Below are positions 45,656-57,037 of a stretch of 64,000 bases of DNA, one piece after another. The stretch comes from Ryuthela nishihirai (Eukaryota > Arthropoda > Arachnida > Araneae > Heptathelidae): contig JAWZYU010000013.1 of the NCBI GenBank assembly GCA_038380435.1, forward strand, positions 9,313,901-9,377,900, read 5' to 3'. Both the position numbers and the translations under genes were made by a program. The notes under the pieces were generated by a model that had not been told where the DNA came from, ran no database searches, and worked only from the letters and a program-made list of their open reading frames with translations. The number at the start of each line of letters is the position of its first letter. The stretch's first letter is position 1.

Positions 45656-46407
45656 CTATTATATCACTGTAATAAAGCCTTATTAAAATTAATATGCTTG
45701 TTAATTATTTTAAATTTTTTATTTTCCAAAAATATGGATTATGTTAAATTTGGTATATAAACATTACCTATTTCTGTAGATTGGCTATTTAAAAAAAAAA
45801 ACCTCTGAAGTTGACTTGTTTATCTGACTCAGCATAATTGGCAAAAAGCCTGGACTTGTCTCAAAGTATGGAATAAAGAAAAAAAAAATTATAAAATGAG
45901 AGTAATTTTCTTGTTTCATGTTAAAAAAAGTTTTTTTTTGTTATTTAGAAATAAACAGCCTTTCTATTCACATGCATTATAATTATTTCTGCTACTAGGT
46001 TTTTTAAAATAATTTTTTATTTGCATTGCTGTGCTTTTTTATTACTTTACTCTAAAAAAATTCTATTAAAATAAAACCAGTCTTTTTTGTGAAATATTTT
46101 ATTTTCATCAAAATCCAAACTTAAATGCTGATTAATTTTGCATATAACATGGTATAATATTTTTTGGCTGAGCATTGGGAGAAAATAGCTTGGCCTCTGG
46201 ATGTAAACCAGTTTTTCAAGTTGGTCACTGGAAATGCTAAGTCAATTATTCAATTTTTACTTATTTTTATCTTACTTAAAATAATTATCTATTGATCAAT
46301 TCGTTTTTTATGAGTTATGTTAATTTGAAACCACTACACAGCATTGTCAAATAAACATTACTGAAGCTTTGTAACAAAGAAGAAGCTCAAATATTTTAAT
46401 TTTATGT
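45656..46407. other. AT-rich intron sequence, nothing recognised
   Basis: Long A and T runs, no gene. Confidence 0.35.
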
Positions 46408-48213
46408 TTCTCATCATCATCATTGTCCTGAGCTACATCTGCTGCATCTGGCCACTGCACACCAATTCTAACAAAGTCCTGTTTGACACTGTCAGCCCAC
46501 CACATCCTAGGTCTCCCCTTCTGTCTGAGGCCTTTAGTCACACTTCTCATAACCCTATTCACTACTCTATAATTATCCATACGGACAACATGGCAAAACC
46601 AATGGAGTCTCTCCCTGCAAAATATGCTGCTTAAAGGAGGTTGCCAACTCCTTTGCCTAATTTAATCATTCATATAATTTTGCATCCTATGCTCCATTTT
46701 GCTTAAAAGAGTATTGTTAGTTTGAAGAAAAGTCTGTTTAAAACAGTCCCATTCTTCCTCAACTTCAGTAGTAAGCAAACCATGACTGTCATAATGACTA
46801 AGTAACCTATCATGGTAAGCATTAGGTATAACTGGGTCTTTCAGAGCTTCAGTGTTACAGGTAACTTTTTTTTTAACCTTACTACGATATTGCTGAAATT
46901 TAAGTTGCAAGACACTTTTAACAAGGTAATGGTCAGAACTAATTTCAGCTCCCCTGTATCACCTGGTATATCTAACAGAACTAGCCCATTTGCTGTTAAT
47001 TAATATATAATCTATCATATTTTTGTGCAGCCCATCTGGTGAAACCCATGTGTACTTAGGTATGTCACAATGTTTGTAATAAGTGTTTACTATTCTCAAA
47101 CCATTAAGTTTACTTACCTGTAGGAAACATTGTCCATTGCCATTGCAGCTACCAATACCAAAAGGGCCTATCACCCCTCCCCAAAGGTCACAGTCAGTAC
47201 CAACTTTGGCATTGAAGTCACCAAGAACAAGGGTAATATCTCCTTTCTTGACAGAATTAAAAATATCCTGAAGTTGTCTATAAAACCGATCCTTCTCATT
47301 ATCAACTGGCATCCTCAGTGGGGACATACCAGCAGATAACATTCAAGACTTTAATGCTTGTTTGAAATTTTGCTGTAAGAAACCTTTCATTAATGCACTC
47401 ATATCCTAGAAAAACATCACTAGCATGTCTGCTGAGAAACAGACCTATGCCTTGGAGATGCTTATTATCTTCCCTCCCTGAAATGAGAAATTCAAGATTA
47501 TTTTTAAGAATCTAACATTTATCTGTCCATCTAATCTCTTACAAGCCAAAAATATATAAATTATAACGGTGGAATTCTTGTGTGAGGGCATCAAGAGAAT
47601 AAGCTCTGTGTTTAAAGAAACTATGTTTATTGAGAGAGGGAATACCAACAATATCAAACACCTCCCTAATCACAGGCATGGTGCAAAAACCCATTTCCTC
47701 CAATGTAGAATTTGATGATGTCCATAGAAGCATGAGTTTAGGTGCCTGCGATGACCTCTGCTCAGGATTATCCACTAGCTGACGAAACATATCCTCTGAA
47801 TCAATTCACTTGGGGCTGTCAACCCACAAACAGAAAACACAGCGGAAGATTATCTTTCCACAGAAGCCTACCAGTGCAGCAAACTCAGGATCCATAATCA
47901 GGCTCAGAGCCTTATTCAGCCCAGAAGGTTTACATAGTCAGCACAAGGACCCTGTGTGGTTGACCACTCCTCAGCAAGGTAGAAAAATATAAAAGTAGCT
48001 GCAGTGTCAAGATCAGTAAGCCACACTAATCTGGCAGCCCTCCCCTTCAAATCACTTCTACAAGAGAGTATCTCTTTTGAAAGGTACTAACGGTCTGCAC
48101 CACGAGAAAGCAGGGTTGGACATTAGGTGCTAGGCCTGGTCGGTTCTATGCATCATCACAGGGGATTGATGCATAATTCTCCCTCCAGTTACTCCTAGCT
48201 ACCATTTACAGTC
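46408..48213 (-). mobile_element. LINE-B copy 3 (internally deleted, ~1.8 kb)
   Basis: The minus strand carries the LINE-B 5' end (CTGTAAATGGTAGCTAGGAG at 48211) and endonuclease pieces including DITLVLGDFNAKVGTD and NMIDYILINSKWASSVR (46959-47342). It then jumps at about 46640 to the extreme C-terminus (VMRSVTKGLRQKGRPRMWWA, 46347-46580) and a short GAT-repeat tail. The whole RT core is missing. The deletion joins endonuclease to C-terminus in one compact derivative. Confidence 0.85.
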
Positions 48214-48294
48214 ATTGGTTTTTGTTTCTAAAAAAGTTAAAAATACAAAAAGGCTCAAAACTACTTTGTAGACAAACATATAATATTAACTTAC

Positions 48295-48360
48295 TTGTCT
48301 ATAAGCCACACAAACCATGGTTTCCAACGTTTCTCATGGGCAGTGCTGAAATGAGGATTC
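48295..48360 (-). CDS. GDPD1: GDPD1-like phosphodiesterase, antepenultimate coding exon found here
   Basis: A 66-base exon on the minus strand between acceptor TTTTTTTCTAG (ending 48361) and donor AA/GTAAGT (48295/48294). It reads NPHFSTAHEKRWKPWFVWLI then D and a split Lys codon that continues into 24143 (AA+G). The WLxD(K)LLMRKALF junction matches the region before the last barrel strands of GDPD1-type proteins. The incoming phase (one base completing a codon) predicts a preceding exon ending in two codon bases; I did not find it between 48.4 and 64 kb. Only about 80 and 170 bases separate it from two LINE-B copies. Confidence 0.85.
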
Positions 48361-49398
48361 CTAGAAAAAAATTAAAGGCTATAAAATTCATTGCTTGGGG
48401 TTTTAATGTGGATAATCACTTAGGCTATAGAGTGCCAAACTAAAGATAACAAAAGATAAAATACATGAAACTTTTAACCATAACTTTAAAAATGCCAAAA
48501 GGCACAAACAGAAAAAACTTAAAATACCATCATCATCATCCTGAAGCAGCCAAGGGCTACGAAAGTCCAACCAGATCAGGCAATTTAGTCCTCCAAACAT
48601 ATCTCCCCTGAGCTATATCTGCTGCATCTCACCACTGCACACCAATTCTAACAAGGTCCTGAAGGACTGACCGGAGGTTACCGACTCCTTTGCCTAACCT
48701 CATCATTACTTACAAAGTTGAACCACCTGATGCCCAAAATACTGCATAAGCATCTAGAGTCAAAAGCATCAAGTTTCCTATTATCTTGTTTACAAAGTGT
48801 CCAAGTTTCAATACCATACCTAACCCTAGAATGAACCAAATTATTATACAGTCTAATTTTAGTCTTTAGGTGTATATGCCTATTTCTCCACACTCTTCAT
48901 AGATTCCTAAAAGTCCCAGAGGCAATTCCTATTCACCTGTTAATCTCATGCCACACATCAGTATCTGTTATATAACTCCCAAGATAATTAAATCAAGACA
49001 CTTGCTCAAGGGTGCAACAATTCAGAGCGACGGAAGCAGCAACTGCCTGACCAATTTTCTTCACTTTAGTTTTATCTCTGTTTATCACCAAACAAACTCT
49101 ATTAGCAGTCTCATGAATAGTCCTAATGAAATAATTCATCTCATCATCATTAGCCAAAAAGGTCAAATCATCTGTATAATCTAAATCAGAAATTTTGAAA
49201 TCTCTAGACAATTTAATGTCAAAGTCTTTCCCTTGCAAAGAATTTCAAATAATATAATAAATAACCAAACTAAAGAGAAAAGAGGACAAAATGCACCCAT
49301 GTCGAACACCAGAAGCGATGCTAAACCAATTGCTACAAGCCTTACCAACTCTCACACATGACACAGTGTTATTATAGAGAGCTTTCATTATGTTAACT

Positions 49399-49965
49399 GG
49401 GGCGAGAGTGGCTCAGTCAGTAGCAGGCCAGGCTCGTAATCTGTAGTTCTCAGGTTCGAGTCCCAGCTGGGTCAGCATTGAGATTTATCTCCGCAAAATT
49501 CCCCACCCTGCCCATGGTCAGTAGGGGACACCGATGGGCTTGGAAAGGCCACTCTCCATCGGATGGCCTTGTGTGATGGAGAGCCATACCCTGTGCACAT
49601 TAAAGAATACGCTGTATGGCCTTGATGGGAGGCTATCATCTGTCTCCCAACAGCTGTTCCAGTGGGTCCCCTCCTCCAAACTTCTCTGAGCCTTTGTGGT
49701 CCATGTGACCTGGCCATTTAGCTGATTTAGCCGCTGAGGTAAAACAAAAAAATAAAAATAAATACCCCCTCAAGCAGCTGCTTGCCACAGAGGTCTGACA
49801 GGAGACTGTCAGTTTATATGCCAGAGTAGAAGGTCTGAGAGGATGGCAGGACCTCAGCAGAAAAACGACACATACAGCCATGCCTTACCCGGGGCTCGAA
49901 CCCAGGTCCCTTAGATTAGTAGCCAAGCGCGCTAACCACTCGGCCATGGGACGGCTAACCCAACC
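49399..49965 (+). mobile_element. Composite insertion: SINE-B interrupted by SINE-A
   Basis: SINE-B starts at 49399 on the plus strand (GGGGCGAGAGTGGCTCAGTC) and runs to its CTGAGGTAAAAC near 49744. It resumes as AACCCAACC at about 49957-49965. Between them is a full minus-strand SINE-A. The whole composite is flanked by the 13-bp duplication CATTATGTTAACT (49386-49398 and 49966-49978) inside the RT of LINE-B copy 4. So SINE-B entered the LINE first and SINE-A entered SINE-B's tail later. Confidence 0.92.
49745..49955 (-). mobile_element. SINE-A copy nested in SINE-B
   Basis: Full reverse-complement SINE-A: A-rich tail complement at 49745-49762, CCCCCTCAAGCAGCTGC, B-box complement GGGGCTCGAACCC, and head complement CACTCGGCCATGGGAC ending near 49953. 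The minus frame 49636-49881 runs through it and is not a gene. Confidence 0.92.
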
Positions 49966-50781
49966 CATTATGTTAACTAACTTGTCTGGTATACCACATG
50001 ATCTCACAATGAACCACAAATTACGGTGATCAACAGAATTAAAAACCTTTTTGAAATCAACAAAACTAGCAACCAAAGGTTTCTGAAACACTAAACATTT
50101 CTCAAGAATCTGCCTAAGTGAAAATATCTGATCCACACATCCCCTACCACTTCTGAATCCACACTGCTCATCACGCAATTGACTGTCAACCAGATTCTTA
50201 ATTCTATTAAGAACAATCATGAAAAGAACTTTACCTGGAACAGAGAGTAGGCTGATACCCCTATAGTTATCACAAGAACTGCGATCACCTTTTTTGAAAA
50301 TAGGGATAACAATAGCTCTGGTAAAACCCTTAGAAACCATGCCTTTATCATAAAAGATATTCAAAATTTCAGTCATCCAAGTGGTAACCGAAACATTCCC
50401 AGCTCTAAACATTTCTGTAGTAATTTCATCTACCCCTGGGGATTTATGAAGTATAAGTTTAGAAATAGCTAAAATAACTTCAGATTGTGTTATAGGGTCA
50501 ACATTATAGCCACCAATACATCTATCATCATTGCAAACAATGGGAGTAGAACTAACCACATTGTTTAGAACATCACTGAAATGCTCAGCCCACCTAGCCA
50601 TGAGAGAATCCTCACCTTCTCTAACCTTACCTTGTTTATACTTCAATCCCTGTATACCTGTTCGTTTTCTACTACACAAAACATTAACTATCTGGTACAG
50701 CTCTCTGCTGTTGTGCTGTCTAACTGCTTCCTCGGCTTTGTCAGCCAAGCCATCAAAGCCAAAGATTCTTATCAGTAGCAA
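49885..50781 (-). pseudogene. LINE-B copy 4 reverse transcriptase, N-terminal two-thirds
   Basis: A 298-codon open frame whose last ~30 codons are SINE sequence. Upstream residues include the RT0-1 region (LHKSPGVDEITTEMFRAGNV), the PIFKKGD block, YRGISLL, QLRDEQCGFRSGRG and motif A SFVDFKKVFNSVDH (catalytic Asp present). Motifs B and C lie on the far side of the insertion. Truncated by insertion, hence non-functional. Confidence 0.85.
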
Positions 50782-52544
50782 ACTGATCTTTTATACGTAT
50801 ACGTTCTTTGTAATGCTTTCTATTAGGACTAGTAGGGTATTGATTAAGGACATTCCTGCAGTTCTTTCTTTCTGAAATAAGCTATAGTGCCTTATCACTC
50901 AAATAATTCTGCCTCCTCTGCTTCTTTTTTCCTAAAAGAGTACTGTTAGTTTCCCAAAAGAGCCTGTTAAAAATGGTCCTATTCTTCCTCAACTTCAGTT
51001 GCAAACCATAACTGTTATAATGACTAAGTAACCTATCATGGTAAGTTTTAGCTATAATTGGGTCTTTCAGAGCTTCAGCATTAAAGGTAAATTTCATAAC
51101 CTTAATACAACACTTCTTAAGTTTAATTTGCAAGATACTTTTAACAAGGTAATGGTCAGATCCAATTTCAGCTTTCCTATATGAAATGGTATTCCTAACA
51201 GAACTAGCCCATTTGCTGTTAATTAATATATAATCTATCATATTCTTATGCAGCCCGTCAGATGAAACCCATGTGTACTTATGTATGTCGCGGTATTTGT
51301 AATAAGGTTAGTTATTCCCAAACCAATAAGTTTACTTACCTGTTGGAGAAGTTGCCCATTGCCATTGCAGTTACCAATACCAAAAGGGCCTATCAACCCT
51401 CCCGAAAGGTTAGAGTCAGTACCAACTTTGGCAATGAAGTCACCTAGAACAAGGGTAATATCTCCTTTCTTGACAGAATTGAAAATATCCTGAAATTGTC
51501 TGTAAAACCTATCCTTCTCATTCTAATCAGTATCCTCAGTGTGGGCATAGCAGCAGATAACATTCAAGTCTTTAATGCTTCTCTGAAATTTTGCTGTAAG
51601 AAACCTTTCATTAATGCATTCATATCCTAGAAGAGCATCACTAGGTGTCAGCTGAAAAGAAGACCTACACCTTGGAGATGCTTATTATCTTCCCTTCCTG
51701 AAAAGAGAAATTTAAGATTATTTTTAAGAATCTGACCTTTATCTGTCTATCTGGTCTCTTGCTAACCGAGAATATCTAAATTATAATGATGGAATACTTG
51801 TGGGAAGACATCAAGAGAATAAGCTCTGTGCAATCCTCACATTCCAACTACCTATGGAGAGAAAATGGTTAGTGGGATGCTTAAAGAAACTATTTTTATT
51901 GAGTGAGGGAATGCCGATAATATCAAAAAGCCCCCTAATCGAAGGCATGGGGCAAAGACCCGTTCCCCCAGCTCTAAAGGCTGAAGCCATCTACACTGGA
52001 AGACTTCCTCCAATGTAGAATTTGACAATGCCAGCAGAAACAAGATTTCAGGTGCTGCGATGACTTCTGCTCAGGATTATCCACCAGCTGATACACATAT
52101 CCTGTGAATCTATTCACTTGGGGCTGTCAACCCACAAACAGAAAACACAGTGGAAGATTTTCCCTCCACAGAAGCCCACCAGTGCAGCAAAATCAGGATC
52201 CATAATCAAGCTCAGAGACATATATCTGTCCAGTCCAGTGGGTTTATATGGTCAGCACCAGGACCCTGTGCAGTTGTCCACTCCTAAGCAGGGTAGAAAA
52301 AAAAGAAAAGTAGCCATAGTTGTCGAGATCAGTAGGCCACACTAATCTGGCAGCCCTTCCCTTCCGTTCTCTTCCACAAGAGAGTATCTCTTTTGCAAGG
52401 TACTAATGGTCTGCACCACAAGAAGGCGGGGTCGGACATTAGGTGCTAGGCCTGGCAAGTTTTATGCATCATCACAGGGGATTGGTGCATAGCTCTCCTT
52501 CCAGTGACTACCTAGCTACCATAGACAAAGGTAAAACATATAAA

Positions 52545-52770
52545 AAAGCAACAATATAAATAACATAATAAAACTACAGAAAAAAGACATCAGTGACAAA
52601 AAAAAAGTCAATTAAAATAACCTACATAATGTAAGAAGTGAAAAAATGATGATAAATGTTAATGATTGGATAAAATATGATCGAGTGTAAAAAGTTCAGA
52701 TATAAAATTATGAAAGCTAAAATAAAAACTTTGTTCAAGGTTAAAATAAGGCTAATTGTTTAAAATATGC
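52545..52770 (-). mobile_element. I-like LINE 3' fragment, diverged
   Basis: GATCGAGTGTAAAAAGTTC to AAATTATGAAAGCTAAAATA and TTGTTCAAGGTTAAAA resemble the J1/J2 3' region at 24600-24680 and 34530-34640. Weak but collinear. Confidence 0.45.
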
Positions 52771-53216
52771 TCTGTTTCTCTTAACACATCTGCAATGAAT
52801 ACTTTCGGGTTGTTTTCTTATTTTAACCTGACTCATTCATAAAATATTTGCTATTTCACAGCCAAAAAATTGAGATTACTTAAATATATTTTGTTTCAGT
52901 TTGTATTTAATATGAAAAAGATTGCCAATTAATTTTCTTGTTATTTAATAGTTTGTATGACTTTATAAGTTATATTACAGAAAAAAAGTTTATTATTATT
53001 AAACATTTTAAAACGAGTTGTGTTAAATTGTATTTGACATAAGTAGTAGAGATATAATTTTTTGTAAGGAAAATTACTTTATAACATCAAATACAAATAA
53101 AATTTAGATCAGGAAAATTTATAATTTATTCATTAAATTTGAGAAAAAAAATTATAAAAGTTTTGGTTTAATAGTAATCCTATATATATTATAAAATGAA
53201 TTCATTAATTAGATTC
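52771..53216. other. AT-rich sequence, nothing recognised
   Basis: No supported feature before the Tc1 terminus. Confidence 0.35.
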
Positions 53217-54125
53217 TACACTGCTGGCCATTAAAAGTGCAACACCAGGAAGAACTCATCAGATTGTCCTGAAATATATAAGATTGGTAGCCCATGGGAG
53301 AACATGTAAATGATTTAAAGTGCAGGAAATATGCACATCATGTCTGACAGTAATGCCCCCTGGAAGTGGTATAAGAGGGGATTACAGAGCTGGTGTAAAG
53401 CACTGGAATTGTGTTTGCTCACAATTCTTGCGTACTAACAGATCAAAGGTCTGTAAATGGTAGCTAGGTAGTCACTGGAAGGAGAGCTATGCACCAATCC
53501 CCTGTGATGATGCATGGAACTGGTTAGGCCTAGCACCTAATGTCTGACCCTGCCTTCTCGTACAGACCGTTAGTACCTTTAAAAAGAGATACTCTCTTGT
53601 GGAAGTGAACGGAAGGGGAGGGCTGCCAGATTAGTGTGGCCTACTGATCTGGACAACTATGGCTACTTTTCTTTTTTCTCTACCCTGCTGAGGAGTGGTC
53701 GACCACACAGGGTCCTGGTACTGACTATATATACCAACCTGAACGGAATTATGGCTCTGAGCTTGATTATGGATCCTGATTTTGCTGCACTGGTGGGTTT
53801 CGGTGGAGGGAAAATCTTCCGCTGTGTTTTCTGTTTGTTTGTGGGTTGACAGCCCCAAGTGAATAGATTCACAGGATATGTTTATCAGCTGGTGGATAAT
53901 CCTGAGCAGAGGTCATCGCAGGCACCTGAACTCTTTGCTTCTATTGGCATCGTCAAATTCTACATTGGAGGAAGTCTTCCAGTGTAGATGGCTTCAGCCT
54001 TTAGTAGTGGGGGAACGGGTCTTTGCCCCATGTCTGCGATTAGGGGACTGTTTGATATTGTCGGCATTCCCTCTCTCATAAACATAGTTTCTTTAAACAT
54101 CCTACTAACCATTTTCTCTCCATAG

Positions 54126-55085
54126 GTAGTTGGAATGTGAGGACTCTGCACAGAGCTTTTTCTCTTGATGTCCTCACACAAGAATTCCACCATTATAATT
54201 TAGATATTCTCAGCTTGCAAGAGACCAGATGGACAGATAAAGGTCAGATTCTTAAAAATAATCTTAAATTTCTCTTTTCAGGGAGGGACGAAAATAAGCA
54301 TCACCAAGGCATGGGTCTGCTTCTCAGCAGATACGCTAGTGATGCTCTTCCAAGATATGAGTGCATTAATGAAAGGTTTCTTACAGCAAAATTTCAGACA
54401 AGCGTTAAAGACTTGAATGTTATCTGCTGTTATGCCCCCACTGAGGATGCTGATGAGGATGAGAAGGACAACTTCAGGATATTTTGAATTCTGTCAAGAA
54501 AGGAGATATTACCCTTGTTCTTGGTGACTTCAATGCCAAAGTTGGTACTACTCTGACCTTTGGGGAGGAGTAATAGGCCCTTTTCGTATTGGTAGCTGCA
54601 ATGGCAATGGGTAGCGTCTCCTGCAGGTAAGTAAACTCAATGGATTCAGAATAACTAACACTTATTACAAACACCGCGGCATACATAAGTACACATGGGT
54701 TTCACCTGATGGGCTGCATAAGAATATGATTGATTATATATTAATTAACAGCAAATGGGCTAGTTCTGTTAGGAATACCAGGTCATATAGGGGAGCTGAA
54801 ATTGGATCTGACCATTACCTTGTTAAAAGTATCTTGCAAATTAAACTTAAGAAGTGTTGTATTAAGGTTATGAAATTTACCTTTAATGCTGAAGCTCTGA
54901 AAGACCCAATTATAGCTAAAACTTACCATGATAGGTTACTTAGTCATTATAACAGTTATGGTTTGCAACTGAAGTTGAGGAAGAATAGGACCATTTTTAA
55001 CAGGCTCTTTTGGGAAACTAACAGTACTCTTTTAGGAAAAAAGAAGCAGAGGAGGCAGAATTATTTGAGTGATAAGGCACTATAG
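54126..55085 (+). pseudogene. LINE-B copy 1 endonuclease domain
   Basis: APE-type endonuclease: SWNVRTLH (metal-binding Asn), LDILSLQETRWTDKGQ (catalytic Glu), NVICCYAPTEDADEDEKD, and after a frameshift near 54480 LVLGDFNAKVG, YTWVSPDGLHKNMIDYILIN and IGSDHYLVK (the catalytic GDFN and SDH blocks intact). The linker with KKQRRQNYLSDKAL ends at a TAG at 55083. One frameshift and a stop separate it from the RT frame. Confidence 0.88.
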
Positions 55086-55323
55086 CTTATTTCAGAAAGA
55101 AAGAACTGCAGGAATGTCCTTAATCAATACCCTACTAGTCCTAATAGAAAGCATTACAGAGAACTTAATAAACGTGTAAAAGATCAGTTAGCTGCTGATA
55201 AGAATCTTTGGCTTGATGGTTTGGCTGACAAAGCCGAGGAAGCAGTTAGAAGCACAACAGCAGAGAGCTGTACCAGATTGTTAATGTTTTGTGTGGTAGA
55301 AAACGGACAGGTATACACAGGGA

Positions 55324-56879
55324 TTGAAGGATAAACAAAGTAAGGTTATAGAAGGTGAGGATTTTGTCATGGCTAGGTGGGCTGATCATTTCAGTGATAT
55401 TCTAAACAATGCGGTTAGTTCTATTCCCATTCTTTGCAATGATGATAGATGCATTGGTGGCTTTAATGTTGGCCCTATAACACAATCTGAAGTTATTTTG
55501 GCTGTTTCTAAACTTAAACTTCATAAATCCCCAGGGGTAGATGAAATTACTACAGAAATGCTTAGAGCTGGGAATGTTTCGGTTACCACTTGGATGACTG
55601 AAATTCTGAACATCTTTTATGATAAAGGTATGGTTCCTAAGGATTTTACCAGAGCTATTGTTATCCCTATTTTCAAAAAAGGTGATCCCAGTTCTTGTGA
55701 TAACTATAGGGGTATCAGCCTACTCTCTGTTCCAGGTAAAGTTCTTTCCATGATTGTGCTTAATAGAATTAAGAATCTGGTTGACAGTCAATTGCGTGAT
55801 GAGCAATGTGGATTCAGAAGTGGTAGGGGATGTGTGGATCGATATTTTCACTTAAGCAGATTCTTGAGAAATGTTTAGAGTTTCTGAAACCTTTGGTTGC
55901 TAACTTTGTTGATTTTAAAAAGGCTTTAGACTCTGTTGATCGTCATAATTTGTGGTTGATTGTGAAATCATATGGTATACCAGACAAGTTAGTTAACATA
56001 ATGAAAGCTCTCTATAATAACACTGAGTCGTGTGTGAGAGTTGGTAAGGCTTGTAGTAATTGGTTTAGCATTACTTCTGGTGTTCGACAAGGGTGCATTT
56101 TGTCTCCTTTTTTCTTTAGCTTGGTTATTGATTATGTTATGCGAAATTCACTTCAAGGGAAAGATTTTGGCCTTAAATGGACTGGAAATACGAAAATTTC
56201 TAATTTAGATTACGCTGATGATTTAGCCCTTTTGGCAAATGATGTTGATGAGATGAACTCTTTCATTCGAGCTGTTGATGAGACTGGTAGTAGAGTAGGT
56301 TTGGTTATAAACAGAGAGAAAACTAAAGTGATGAAAATTGGTCAGGCAGGCTGTGATTCAGTTAATCTGAATGGTTGCACCCTTGAGCAGGTGTCACAGT
56401 TTAATTATCTTGGGAGCTACGCAACAGATACTGGTGATGTGCGGCATGAAATTAACAGACGAATAGGGATTGCTGCCGGGACTTTTAAGAATCTATGGAG
56501 AGTATGGAGGAATAGGCGTATACACCTAAAGACTAAAATTAGACTGTATAATAGTTTGGTTCTTTCTAGGGTTAGTTATGGCAGTGAAACTTGGACACTT
56601 TGTAAACAAGATAACAGGAAACTAGATGCTTTTGATTCCAGATGCTTACACAGTATCTTGGGCATTAGGTGGTTCAACTTTGTAACTAATGATGAGGTTA
56701 GGCAAAGGAGTTTGCAACCTCCTTTAAGCAGCATATTGTGCAGAGAGAGACTCCATTGGTTTGGCCATGTTGCCTGTATGAATAATTATAGATTGGCGAA
56801 TAGGGTTATGAACAGTATGCCTAAAAGCCTCAGAAAGAAGGGGAGACGTAGGATGCGGTGGGCAGAGAATATCAAATAG
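55324..56879 (+). pseudogene. LINE-B copy 1 reverse transcriptase and C-terminus
   Basis: Two frames overlapping at 55830-55878 are joined by a single frameshift. The first (184 codons) holds VIPIFKKGDPSSCDNYRGIS and DEQCGFRSGRGCVD. The second (349 codons) holds motif A NFVDFKKALDSVDRHNLW, motif B GVRQGCILSPFFFSL, motif C LDYADDLALLAND (catalytic pair intact), LVINREKTKVMKI, FNYLGSY and the C-terminal LHWFGHVACMNN through RKKGRRRMRWAENIK. With one repaired frame it would be near complete, so insertion was relatively recent. Confidence 0.9.
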
Positions 56880-56993
56880 GACCTTTTTAGAATTGTTGTG
56901 CAGTGGCCAAATGCAGTAGATGTAGCTCAGGATAGACTTGCTTGGAGAACTAAATTGCACAGTCTGGTTGGACCTCCATAGCCCATGGCTGCT

Positions 56994-57027
<34 letters not shown>

Positions 57028-57037
57028 AAGATCAAAT

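Larger units (their letters stand above)
48528..52522 (-). mobile_element. LINE-B copy 4 (full length, interrupted by SINEs)
   Basis: The minus strand runs from the LINE-B 5' end (TATGGTAGCTAGGTAGTCAC near 52522) to a GAT-repeat 3' tail at 48528. Endonuclease at 50.9-51.9 kb has NMIDYILINSKWASSV. The RT frame 49885-50781 carries LHKSPGVDEITTEMFRAG, PIFKKGDRSSCDNYRGISLL, DEQCGFRSGRGCVDQIF and SFVDFKKVFNSVD. It is then cut by the SINE insert (49399-49965) and resumes with LDYTDDLTFLAND, where the usual YADD is YTDD. It is the best match to copy 1 at 53.4 kb. Confidence 0.88.
53448..57028 (+). mobile_element. LINE-B copy 1 (full length, 3.6 kb), inserted in Tc1
   Basis: Runs from GGTCTGTAAATGGTAGCTAGG to a (GAT)n tail at about 56994-57026. 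Flanked by the 8-bp duplication AGATCAAA (53440-53447, 57029-57036) within the Tc1 element, a few bases before the transposase ATG. A ~680-bp leader precedes an APE-type endonuclease and RT ORF. It is the best-preserved LINE in the window, with few frameshifts, so it is probably the youngest. The clade is uncertain: RTE/CR1-group-like, without RNase H. Confidence 0.9.

Noticed and set aside
49472..49881. Two minus-strand ORFs of 81 codons each
   Set aside because: Both lie wholly within the SINE-B/SINE-A composite.
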